Assembly (NCBI RefSeq): GCF_003284975.1
Contig: NZ_QMEU01000005.1
Span: forward strand, 1 to 64,000
From: Mycobacterium colombiense
GTDB taxonomy: Bacteria; Actinomycetota; Actinomycetes; Mycobacteriales; Mycobacteriaceae
Length of the DNA: 64,000 nt
Reading direction: 5' to 3'
How positions within the stretch are numbered: position 1 is the stretch's first letter; every line of letters begins with the position of its first letter. Below are positions 1 through 6,704 of the stretch, in pieces. Position numbers and translations under genes: made by a program. Under the pieces are notes generated by a model. The model had not been told where the DNA came from. It did no database searches and worked only from the letters and a program-made list of their open reading frames with translations.

Positions 1-453
1 GACGGTGGTGGAATCGGCATCGACCTCTACGGCCTCGATTTGGATTACCAGGGCTTGGCATTGGACGAAGCGGGCGCCGGTTCCATCCTGGGGGCCGAGG
101 GCGCCCAGGGCATATCCGGCATGGGAGGGGCCAGCGCCGCGGCCGGCGTGGGAGGCCTCGAGCCGCTGGCGGGACTGGGCCAGGGCGCCGCGGCGAGCGT
201 GGGCCAAGCCGGCTCGCTGAGCACCTTGTCCGTACCCCCGAGTTGGGCGACGACGGTTTCGTCCGTCGCCCCGCTGCCGGCGCTGGGCGGCGGTGTCATG
301 CCGGGCGGGTGGGCCGCCGCACCCGCGGCATCATCCGGCACCGCGGTGTCCAAGCTGCCATTGGGTGGCATGGTCGGACGCGAATCGGAGGGCGCCGTTC
401 AACGCATCGGCATGCGCGTCTCGCTGATTCCGCATTCTCCGGTGGCCGGCTAG
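1..453 (+). CDS. PPE family protein, C-terminal part (PPE-SVP subfamily)
   Basis: The frame is open from the first base and ends at TAG 451-453, giving about 150 residues of a gene whose start lies outside the window. The sequence is rich in Gly, Ala, Pro and Ser. It carries the signature SVPPSW at about residues 77-82 of this fragment, which marks the PPE-SVP subfamily of mycobacterial type VII-secreted proteins. The conserved N-terminal PPE domain is not visible. PPE proteins are surface or exported proteins usually partnered with PE proteins. Family is secure from the SVP motif and composition; the specific member cannot be named. Confidence 0.88.
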   Translation, partial: DGGGIGIDLYGLDLDYQGLALDEAGAGSILGAEGAQGISGMGGASAAAGVGGLEPLAGLGQGAAASVGQAGSLSTLSVPPSWATTVSSVAPLPALGGGVMPGGWAAAPAASSGTAVSKLPLGGMVGRESEGAVQRIGMRVSLIPHSPVAG

Positions 454-518
454 GGCACCGAATCGGTCATCACAACGTCAAAGGGTGGACAAGCTCTTCG
501 ACCGCAAAGGAACTCGTC

Positions 519-794
519 ATGAACATGCCCAAGCCACACCACACCGCTCGGCACCCCACGCCGACCCGAAACCCATTGTCTTTCAGTATGAAAGCGGTGA
601 TGTGCGCCGCCCTGATCGTGGTGTTCGGCGCTTCGGCGGCGACGACGGCCGGCGCCGATCCGGGCCTTGGCGGTGAGCCCGATCCGTTCGGTGGCCTCAG
701 TTGTCACTGCGACCAGAGCGCTTCGACCGATGGTCCGGTCGCGAGGCAGCAGGTCCGTCGGGGGATGCGGGAGGGAATCGCCACCGCGCACTAG
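519..794 (+). CDS. Small exported mycobacterial protein of unknown function
   Basis: Encodes 91 residues. ATG 519 has an AAAGGA ribosome-binding sequence about eight bases upstream; ATG 588 is an alternative start. A hydrophobic stretch (about residues 24-46, ending in an Ala-Gly-Ala type cleavage region before ADPGLG) looks like a signal peptide. The mature part is short, with PDPFGGLSCHC and a C-terminal RRGMREGI segment. This shape recurs in small secreted mycobacterial proteins, but no function is known to me. It stands alone between the PPE gene and the convergent MarR gene, whose stop overlaps its end by a few bases. Confidence 0.6.
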   Translation: MNMPKPHHTARHPTPTRNPLSFSMKAVMCAALIVVFGASAATTAGADPGLGGEPDPFGGLSCHCDQSASTDGPVARQQVRRGMREGIATAH

Positions 795-1288
795 CTGTGC
801 CCCTTTGTGACCCGATTGCGTGGGGCGGCCGAGCGGGGCGGCCGAGCACGCATATGGTCGCGGGCACTGGTCATCATGTCGCCGAGGATTCGCACCTCGC
901 GGGCGGACAGCGAGTCGAACAGCAGGTCTCGCACGACTTGGATGTGACCGGGCAGGACCTTGGCAACACGGGCCCGGCCCTTCTTGGTGATGTCCACCAC
1001 CGTGGCGCGCTGGTCGTCAGGGGAAACCCCGCGAGTGATGAGCCCCTGCTTTTCCAATAGCCCTGCCTGATGGGTCAGGCCGGAGCGGCTGTACACCACG
1101 CCGTCGGCCAACTCGGTCATGGTGAGCTTCCGTTGGGCGTCAGCGAGCTTGGCCAAAATCTCGAACTGCACGTAGCTCAGTCCTCCCTCGGCCTGCAACT
1201 GTTCGCGCACCGCATATTGCAGCAGGCTCACCGCCTCCATCAGGGCAAAGTAGGCCCGCAGTTGGTTGGGGTTGAGGGCTTCGGCCAT
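791..1288 (-). CDS. MarR family transcriptional regulator
   Basis: Encodes 165 residues with the MarR winged-helix layout: dimerisation helices at the N-terminus, a recognition region around residues 55-80 (LTMTELADGVVYSRSGLTHQ) and the wing with the DDQRATVV motif at about residues 92-99. MarR proteins are dimers that usually repress neighbouring genes and release DNA on binding a small phenolic ligand or on oxidation. A TTCGA-CA-TCGAA palindrome lies just upstream of its start, and three better copies lie upstream of the oxidoreductase at 1500-2444, so it probably controls both. The target assignment is inference from position and shared motif. Confidence 0.9.
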   Translation of the reverse strand: MAEALNPNQLRAYFALMEAVSLLQYAVREQLQAEGGLSYVQFEILAKLADAQRKLTMTELADGVVYSRSGLTHQAGLLEKQGLITRGVSPDDQRATVVDITKKGRARVAKVLPGHIQVVRDLLFDSLSAREVRILGDMMTSARDHMRARPPRSAAPRNRVTKGHS

Positions 1289-1303
1289 GCTCGGATTCTA
1301 GTG

Positions 1304-1317
1304 TTTCGACATCGAAG
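1304..1317. promoter_or_regulatory. MarR operator candidate, site 1
   Basis: Palindrome TTCGA-CA-TCGAA (1305-1316) 16 bases upstream of the MarR start. It shares its core with three sites at 2465-2566. It probably mediates autoregulation. Confidence 0.55.
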
Positions 1318-1499
1318 TGTCTGGGTTTCGCCACCGCTGGTAGCCTTCCCCCGGCGGCCACCATCGACCGAGCGTGAAAGACACGGCCGCACAACTCCTC
1401 TCACCAGGCGTCTGTCGGGGACGGCGGCGACCCGGGGGCATGCGGATAGACCGGAACCATAGCCCCGGTCTACCCGCCCTGAATGGTTGCGCCAGCGGT

Positions 1500-2444
1500 C
1501 TACTGCCCGGCGGGCAGGAGGATGGTCTTGCCGCGCAGCCGGCCGGCGTCGGATTCGGCGTGCACGGCCGCGGCCTCATCCAGGCCGCGACGGTCGGCGA
1601 CCTCAATGTGCAGTTGCCCGGCGTCGACGCGGCCGACCAGGCTTGCGAGCTGCTCAGCTTCGCTGCGCACGAAGACCCGCTGCGTGCGGACGCCGCGGCC
1701 GGGATGTTCCGGCCCCGAAACCATGGTGCCGACGTGGAAACCGCCGTCGGCGACGACGTGGATGAGGGCTTCGGTCTGCTCTGGGGTGGTGGAGACCAGA
1801 TTGAGTACCACGTCGAATGGCGCTCCGTCGACGGTGATCGGCACGTGCGTGTAGTCGATGTAGTCGACGATCCGGTCGGCGCCATAGCCGCGCAGACGGT
1901 CGGCGTCGTGCGGCTTAGCGGTCGCGGTGACGACGGCTCCGGCCTGCTTGGCCAGCTGAACTGCATAGCCGCCGACCGCGCCGGAGGCACCGTTGATCAG
2001 GACCGTCTGCCCCGCGGTCAGCCCGGCGATCTCGAACAGTGCCTGCCACGCGGTCAATCCGGCCTCCGGTAGCGCGGCGGCGTCGGCGAGAGGCACCGTT
2101 CGCGGCGCGGCGGCCACGGACTCGACCGGCGCGAGCGCGTACTCGGCCGCAGCGCCATCGGCATCCAACGGCAGAAAGGCCACGAGCGCATCGCCGATTC
2201 TCCACCCCTGCACTTGCCCACCGATTTCGGCTATCGTCCCGGCCACATCGACGCCGGGGACGTGCGGGAAGCTGATTTTGTACACCTCAGACAGATAGCC
2301 CCCGCGGATGCCGGCATCGACCGGGTTGAACGAGGTGGCGGCCACCTTCACCAGCACCTGCTGTGGTCCTGGCACCGGTCGCGGGGCCTCCTCGTACTGC
2401 AGAACGTCGCTACTGCCATAACGGTGGTATCGCACGGCTTTCAT
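1500..2444 (-). CDS. Zinc-independent quinone oxidoreductase (MDR superfamily, NADP-dependent)
   Basis: Encodes 314 residues from ATG 2442-2444, which has AAAGGAGA six bases upstream; the open frame continues further upstream but without such a signal. The N-terminal GroES-like fold contains FNPVDAGIRGG and PGVDVAGTI. The Rossmann part has the nucleotide-binding INGASGAVGGYAVQLAKQ at about residues 148-165. Zinc ligands of classical alcohol dehydrogenases are absent, as expected for the QOR/enoyl reductase branch. It would reduce quinones or enones with NAD(P)H. It sits downstream of three MarR-type palindromes and head-to-tail with the MarR gene, suggesting an electrophile- or quinone-inducible pair. 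Confidence 0.88.
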   Translation of the reverse strand: MKAVRYHRYGSSDVLQYEEAPRPVPGPQQVLVKVAATSFNPVDAGIRGGYLSEVYKISFPHVPGVDVAGTIAEIGGQVQGWRIGDALVAFLPLDADGAAAEYALAPVESVAAAPRTVPLADAAALPEAGLTAWQALFEIAGLTAGQTVLINGASGAVGGYAVQLAKQAGAVVTATAKPHDADRLRGYGADRIVDYIDYTHVPITVDGAPFDVVLNLVSTTPEQTEALIHVVADGGFHVGTMVSGPEHPGRGVRTQRVFVRSEAEQLASLVGRVDAGQLHIEVADRRGLDEAAAVHAESDAGRLRGKTILLPAGQ

Positions 2445-2464
2445 GATCTTCTCCTTTGTCATTT

Positions 2465-2480
2465 GCTTCGAATTCGAAGC
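2465..2480. promoter_or_regulatory. MarR operator candidate, site 2
   Basis: Perfect 16-bp palindrome GCTTCGAATTCGAAGC, 20 bases upstream of the oxidoreductase start. It is the best match to the shared core GCTTCGA-NN-TCGAAGC. Confidence 0.7.
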
Positions 2481-2498
2481 AGCTATGTCGGTAGTAAC

Positions 2499-2516
2499 CG
2501 CTTCGACATCGAAGCG
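2499..2516. promoter_or_regulatory. MarR operator candidate, site 3
   Basis: CGCTTCGA-CA-TCGAAGCG: 8-base arms with a 2-base centre, 34 bases from site 2 centre to centre (about three helical turns). Same core as sites 1, 2 and 4. Confidence 0.7.
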
Positions 2517-2546
2517 ATTTCCGTAACGACTGTGATCGTCGTCACG

Positions 2547-2566
2547 ATGCTTCGAGATTGAAGCAT
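2547..2566. promoter_or_regulatory. MarR operator candidate, site 4
   Basis: ATGCTTCGAGATTGAAGCAT: arms of 7 bases; the inner core matches GCTTCGA-NN-TCGAAGC with one mismatch. It is the furthest of three sites upstream of the oxidoreductase. Confidence 0.6.
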
Positions 2567-2632
2567 TGGCGATGGCATCCGATGGATTGGATGCGCTCGA
2601 TCGCGCCCGGGGGCCGCCTTGGCGCCGACGAG

Positions 2633-2742
2633 CTAGCCCACGAGCGATTGGGCGCCGATGACCGCCAGCAGCGCCAGCCGCTCGGCGTCCTCCGTGCCGG
2701 GTTCGGCGGTGTAGAGCATGATCGTCAGGTCGGTGCCGGGAC
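2633..2742 (-). pseudogene. C-terminal remnant of an XRE/MmyB-type regulator
   Basis: Read on the minus strand, the segment gives PGTDLTIMLYTAEPG followed by TEDAERLALLAVIGAQ and a stop at 2633. This resembles the end of the MmyB-like ligand-binding domain of helix-turn-helix regulators, where a 'YTAEPGS..AL.LLA' pattern is typical. No helix-turn-helix part is present. Immediately beyond about position 2742 the sequence switches to the middle of an SDR gene on the other strand. The simplest reading is that one deletion removed the 5' ends of two divergent genes. Family recognition rests on a short match. Confidence 0.5.
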
Positions 2743-3156
2743 GTGACCGCCGACGTGATGCGAAAGACGTTCGAGACGAATGTCTTTGGTACGGTCCGGG
2801 TGTTACACGCATTTTTACCAATGCTGCAGAGGTCTGCCGCGCCGGTGGTGGTCAACGTCAGCAGCGGCCTGGGGTCGCTGACCCTGCTCTCGTCCGCGCC
2901 GGCGGACTTCTATCCGGGGGTGGCCTACCCGGCGTCGAAGGCGGCGCTGAACATGGTCACCGTGCAGTACGCCAAGGCGCTCCCGCACATCCGGATCAAC
3001 GCCGTCGATCCCGGGTTCACAAAGACGGACCTCAACGGCAACACCGGTACGCAGACGGTGACCGAAGGCGCCGAGGCGATCGTGCGCGTGGCACAGCTTG
3101 GCGCGGACGGCCCGACCGGCACTTTCGCCAACCGCGACGGTGCGCTGCCGTGGTGA
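2743..3156 (+). pseudogene. Short-chain dehydrogenase, 5'-truncated
   Basis: The frame gives 137 residues that start in the middle of an SDR: FETNVFG, the VVNVSSGLGS strand with the catalytic Ser, YPASKAALNM with the catalytic Tyr and Lys, and the INAVDPGFTKTDL loop. The N-terminal half, including the TGxxxGxG cofactor loop and NNAG motif, is missing. A GTG at 2743 could allow translation, but the product could not bind NAD(P)H. The 5' edge coincides with the regulator remnant on the opposite strand, so this is a deletion scar rather than a short gene. Confidence 0.75.
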
Positions 3157-3204
3157 GGACTGCTTGAAGAGTGTCGGCCGAGGCGCACGGCGCGGAGGCG
3201 TTGC

Positions 3205-3795
3205 TTAGTCGACCGTTTCGTGTCTGCCGGCGAACTCCTTGACCAGCAGTTGGAGACGCTCCGCGTCGTGGTCTGGGCGCAACCGACCGGTGCGGCTGAG
3301 TATCACCAGGCCGTGCAGCGCGGCCCAGAACACTTCGGTGAGCGTATCGGCGTCATGCTCATCAGCCACGAGTCGAACCGCTTGGCGCAGCGCATCGAAC
3401 GCCGTCGTCAACTGCGGCGGTGTGTCCGGCGCGGCGAAGCGCAGGGTGGTCGCGCGAGTGAACATCGCGTCGTACACCGCCGGGTTGGCGCGCGCAAAGT
3501 CGAGGTAGGCCTGCGCGATTCGGCCCAGGGCTTCGCTGTCCGAGCCGCCATCGGAGCGAGCGGCTCGAATGACGTCGGCGAGTTCGCCGAAGCCGTCGAT
3601 GGCGACGGCCTCGGCGATTTGCTCCATGCCGGTGAAGTGCTTGTACAACACCGGCTGGCTGTACTCGATCTCGGTGGACAGCCGACGGGTCGTGACGGCA
3701 TCCCAGCCGTCTGCCTCGGCCAGGTTGCGAGCCGTCGTGACAATCAGCCGCCGGCGCGCGGCACGCTCCCGCTCACGGCGGTCCTCGATGCCCAT
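3205..3795 (-). CDS. TetR family regulator with WHG-type C-terminal domain
   Basis: Encodes 196 residues. The N-terminal helix-turn-helix spans about residues 14-60 (ARNLAEADGWDAVTTRRLSTEI, then YSQPVLYKHF). The C-terminal part has AYLDFARANPAVYDAMF, typical of the TetR WHG ligand-binding domain. It is divergent from the DUF1772 membrane protein gene at 3897, and a nested palindrome lies in the 101 bases between them. It most likely represses both genes. The ligand is unknown. Confidence 0.9.
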   Translation of the reverse strand: MGIEDRRERERAARRRLIVTTARNLAEADGWDAVTTRRLSTEIEYSQPVLYKHFTGMEQIAEAVAIDGFGELADVIRAARSDGGSDSEALGRIAQAYLDFARANPAVYDAMFTRATTLRFAAPDTPPQLTTAFDALRQAVRLVADEHDADTLTEVFWAALHGLVILSRTGRLRPDHDAERLQLLVKEFAGRHETVD

Positions 3796-3805
3796 GCAAA
3801 GAAGA

Positions 3806-3834
3806 TAGCATGGCTAGAACTTCTAGCACTGCTA
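3806..3834. promoter_or_regulatory. TetR operator candidate (nested palindrome)
   Basis: The core GCTAGAA-C-TTCTAGC (3813-3827) is a perfect inverted repeat; outer TAGCA (3806-3810) and TGCTA (3830-3834) extend the symmetry so that 12 of 14 positions per arm pair. It lies between the divergent TetR and DUF1772 genes and directly abuts a consensus -35 box. Confidence 0.65.
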
Positions 3835-3871
3835 TTGACACGGGTGCAGTCCCAGGGTTAGCGTTGCTAAC
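3835..3871 (+). promoter_or_regulatory. Promoter of the DUF1772 gene with second inverted repeat
   Basis: A perfect -35 box TTGACA is at 3835-3840 and a -10-like TAGCGT at 3859-3864, spacing 18. A second inverted repeat GTTAGC-GTT-GCTAAC (3857-3871) covers the -10. With the palindrome at 3806-3834, the promoter is bracketed by two possible repressor sites. Confidence 0.5.
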
Positions 3872-3896
3872 ACAAACCACGGAGCGGAGTTTTGAC

Positions 3897-4373
3897 ATGA
3901 CCTTGGACTTGATCGCCCGCGCCGCCGCCCTGGTCGCACTGCTCGGCACCGCTGTGGTCTACGGCACCGATGTGTTCTGCGCGATGGTGCTGCGTCCGGC
4001 CCTGGCCGCGGTCGACGATCGCGCCCTGGTTGCGGTGACAGGAAGCGTGCATCGATACGGAGATCGGCGAATGCCGGTGCCAGGCGTACTCGGCGTTCTG
4101 GCCACCGCGGCAACCGCGGCTCTCGCAGCGGCGGCCTCGCACTGGCCACAGGCGATCGCCGCGGCCGCCGCCCTGATCGCGCTGTTGGTCTGGATCGTCC
4201 TCTACACGCGGGTGAGCGCCCCCATCAATCGACAATTGACCGCGGCCGCCGATACCGGACAGGACCTGCCGGACGGGCGTGCGCTGCAAGCCAAATGGGA
4301 TTGCATCATCGGCCCCCGCGCCGTGCTACAGGGTCTGGCGGTGAGCGCCCTGTGCGTGGCGCTGATGTTTTAA
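3897..4373 (+). CDS. DUF1772 (anthrone oxygenase-like) membrane protein
   Basis: Encodes 158 residues from ATG 3897, preceded by GGAGCGGAG. The open frame extends upstream through the promoter, so the longer version is rejected. About four hydrophobic helices are visible (near residues 5-27, 60-80, 85-105 and 140-158). The conserved pattern of DUF1772, with a polar 'KWD' segment before the last helix, is present. Some relatives are called anthrone oxygenases, but most bacterial members are uncharacterised. Divergent TetR regulator and operator suggest inducible expression. Confidence 0.75.
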   Translation: MTLDLIARAAALVALLGTAVVYGTDVFCAMVLRPALAAVDDRALVAVTGSVHRYGDRRMPVPGVLGVLATAATAALAAAASHWPQAIAAAAALIALLVWIVLYTRVSAPINRQLTAAADTGQDLPDGRALQAKWDCIIGPRAVLQGLAVSALCVALMF

Positions 4374-4700
4374 AGCACCCGCATAGCCGCGGCAAAGACG
4401 AAATAGATTGAAGGAGGACTGGTTTCACTGGGCCCGCCACTTGAGGACATTCAAGTCGTTCGGTGTCACTACCCATGGCGTGTGAACCGAGCGCAGCGGC
4501 GCATCTCGCCTCATCGCGCCTATCGGCTACCCAGCGGGGGCCGACCCCGAACAAACTCACGCGGCAGATCATGACCAGTTCCGAATTCGCTGCCGACATG
4601 GCCGGCTTCGACGCCGGCGACATCGTCGGTGTCCAGACGATACTGCTTGACCCGACACCGTTTTCACCAATCCACTGACGCAAACCCGGGAGTCCGTTAC
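4374..4700. other. Intergenic stretch without a convincing gene
   Basis: A 71-codon plus-strand frame (4463-4678) and a longer minus-strand frame exist, but neither shows a recognisable domain, a clear ribosome-binding site or typical mycobacterial codon bias. The plus-strand frame end (DAGDIVGVQTILLDPT) could be a decayed coding remnant. I see no tRNA or strong terminator. Confidence 0.4.
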
Positions 4701-5084
4701 ATGTCCATCACCACCACCATCGGCTACGTCCTGGCCGGACTGCTAGCCGCGGGCATCATCTTCATCGGCGCGCGATTTATGGTCTCGCCCCGTGTCGCCG
4801 CCGCTGGCTACGGTGTGCTGCCAGATCTGGACCGGCCGGCCGCTGGCGCCTACTTGAGCGTCAAGGGCATACGTGACATCGCCACCGGATTGTTCGTCAT
4901 CATCCTGTTGGCCGCGGGCGCAACTCACCTGGTGGGCTGGGTGATGCTGGCCGCCACCATCATTCCGCTGGCTGACGCGTCGATCGTGCTGCGCAACGGC
5001 GGCTCGGGGTCGGTCGCCTGGGGAGTCCACGGCGTCACCGCCGCCGTCATGCTCATCACGTCTGCGCTCTTGATCATTTCGTAG
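4701..5084 (+). CDS. DUF4267 small membrane protein
   Basis: Encodes 127 residues from ATG 4701. Four hydrophobic helices cover most of the protein (about residues 5-25, 57-77, 80-97 and 107-125). The conserved middle segment includes YLSVKGIRDIATGL, as in DUF4267 proteins found next to TetR genes in many actinobacteria. A TetR gene begins 74 bases downstream on the same strand. The function of the family is not known to me. Confidence 0.75.
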   Translation: MSITTTIGYVLAGLLAAGIIFIGARFMVSPRVAAAGYGVLPDLDRPAAGAYLSVKGIRDIATGLFVIILLAAGATHLVGWVMLAATIIPLADASIVLRNGGSGSVAWGVHGVTAAVMLITSALLIIS

Positions 5085-5158
5085 GCAGGAGCGCTCCCAC
5101 CCAGAGCGGATATTTCACATCCGTTTCGCTGGAGTATGCCGGAGATTACACTGAGGAC

Positions 5159-5824
5159 GTGCCGTCGGGGTGCGGGCCGTGCCGCCCGCTGCGCAAGGAC
5201 GCTGAGCGCAATCGCCAGCGGGTGGTTGAGGCTGCCCGAGACCTCTTCGCTTCGAGAGGGCTCGAGGCGACTCTCAATGACGTCGCGCACCACGCCGGTG
5301 TCGGGGTGGGCACCGTTTATCGGAGATTTGCCACCAAAGACGAGCTGGTCGAGGCGATCTTTGAAGATGGCATCGATCAGATCACGGCACTCGCCGAGTC
5401 CGCGCTGCAAGAAAAGAACTCGTGGCGAGGGTTCGTGTGGTTCGTGGAGCAGTTATGCGAGCTCACCGCAACCGACCGGGGGTTGCGGGAAGCCGTATTC
5501 AGCAAGGCCTACGGGGGTGACCGCGTCGAGGCTTCGCGGCTGCGACTGACCCCTACAGTGACGAAACTCGTTGAGCGGGCCAAGGACGACGGCTATTTGC
5601 GCCCGGACATCTCACCTAACGACATGCCGTTCTTGGGCCTGATCGCGGGTACGGTCAGCGAGTACGCCGGCCATATCGAGCCGGAACTGTGGCGGCGATA
5701 TGTGCAGATCCTCCTCGACGGTCTGCGCCACCGCAGGGGACAGAAACCGATGACCGTCGAAGCGCTCGATGACGAACAGCTCGACGCCGCGATGCGCACC
5801 TGGTATCCCGCAGCGTCTACCTGA
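5159..5824 (+). CDS. TetR family transcriptional regulator
   Basis: Encodes 221 residues from GTG 5159. The helix-turn-helix spans about residues 17-62: NRQRVVEAARDLFASRG, then VGVGTVYRRFATKDELVEAI. The C-terminal domain resembles the SbtR-like TetR group. It follows the DUF4267 gene in the same direction, a common pairing, and precedes the mmpS-mmpL pair by about 400 bases, so either could be its target. No clear operator palindrome was identified nearby. Confidence 0.88.
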   Translation: MPSGCGPCRPLRKDAERNRQRVVEAARDLFASRGLEATLNDVAHHAGVGVGTVYRRFATKDELVEAIFEDGIDQITALAESALQEKNSWRGFVWFVEQLCELTATDRGLREAVFSKAYGGDRVEASRLRLTPTVTKLVERAKDDGYLRPDISPNDMPFLGLIAGTVSEYAGHIEPELWRRYVQILLDGLRHRRGQKPMTVEALDDEQLDAAMRTWYPAAST

Positions 5825-6233
5825 CCAGGCACCCGACCGATCGTCTCCGAGCGCGTATGACGGGCGAGCCATAGTCATCCACGGCATACGAGCCTTACCT
5901 TGTTGCCGACAGCATCGTACCCATGAGCGCCAACGGATCCCGAGAACCCTGACTCAACCCTGACGATTGGAACCAGGTGCCGACGCGCGCGCCGGTCGAG
6001 GTATCGACCCCGCGTGCCGATGTGACCACCGTCCCACAGAAGCGGATTGACTTCATCCACTTAGGCGGATAGGTTACCTCTTGCTCCCCCACGTCGTCGT
6101 CGGTCATCCACTTCGCGCTGGCCGCATTTTCGCCGAAAGGCCCGCAGTTGATTGCCCCTTCCGATGCGACTCGAGTTCACACCATCCCGTCGGGCCCGAG
6201 CGCGACCCCGCCCGAACACCCCGGTGCTAGGCG
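5825..6233. other. Intergenic stretch upstream of mmpS
   Basis: About 400 bases without a supportable gene. Short frames on both strands show no domain or start signal. The region must hold the mmpS-mmpL promoter, but I could not identify convincing -35/-10 boxes or a repressor palindrome. Confidence 0.4.
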
Positions 6234-6704
6234 ATGGGCGCAAGGCGAGTCACGCGCCGGGTGCCGGCGGTGAATGCGACGGTCGGACTCGTGCGGCGGG
6301 TGTGGCTGCCGCTGCTCATCGTGGTGGCAGTCGCGGTCGGTGGCGTCGCGGTGTCGAAGTTGCGTGCGGTCTTTGGCTCCAACCCCATCTTGGTGGCGCC
6401 CAACAGTTCTGACAGCGCGGCGGACTTCAACCCCAAGGTCGTCACCTACGAGGTGTTCGGCCCGGCGGCCAGGGCGGTCATCAATTACCTCGACCTCGAC
6501 GGGAAGCCGCAGCGCGCCCCGGACGTGATGCTGCCGTGGTCGTTGACGCTGCAGACCACCGCACCGGCGGCATCGCCCAATCTGCTTGCCCAGGGCGACG
6601 GTGCCTCGATTGCCTGCCGGATCACCGTTGATCACGAGGTCAAGGACGAACGATCGGCGGCCGGTGTGAATGCCATGACCTTCTGCTTGGTGAAGTCAGC
6701 ATGA
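6234..6704 (+). CDS. mmpS: MmpS family membrane protein
   Basis: Encodes 156 residues. A single membrane helix at about residues 23-42 ([20 protein letters not shown]) is followed by an extracytoplasmic domain with VTYEVFGPA and YLDLDG, and a C-terminal [10 protein letters not shown] segment, all characteristic of MmpS. MmpS proteins are small accessory partners of MmpL transporters in lipid or siderophore export. Its stop overlaps the mmpL start by four bases (ATGA), indicating translational coupling. ATG 6234 has only a weak ribosome-binding site; a start a few codons later is possible. Confidence 0.9.
   Translation: MGARRVTRRVPAVNATVGLVRRVWLPLLIVVAVAVGGVAVSKLRAVFGSNPILVAPNSSDSAADFNPKVVTYEVFGPAARAVINYLDLDGKPQRAPDVMLPWSLTLQTTAPAASPNLLAQGDGASIACRITVDHEVKDERSAAGVNAMTFCLVKSA

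Noticed and set aside
4463..4678. A 71-codon plus-strand frame between the DUF1772 and DUF4267 genes
   Set aside because: No recognisable family, weak start context. It may be a decayed remnant but cannot be supported as a gene.
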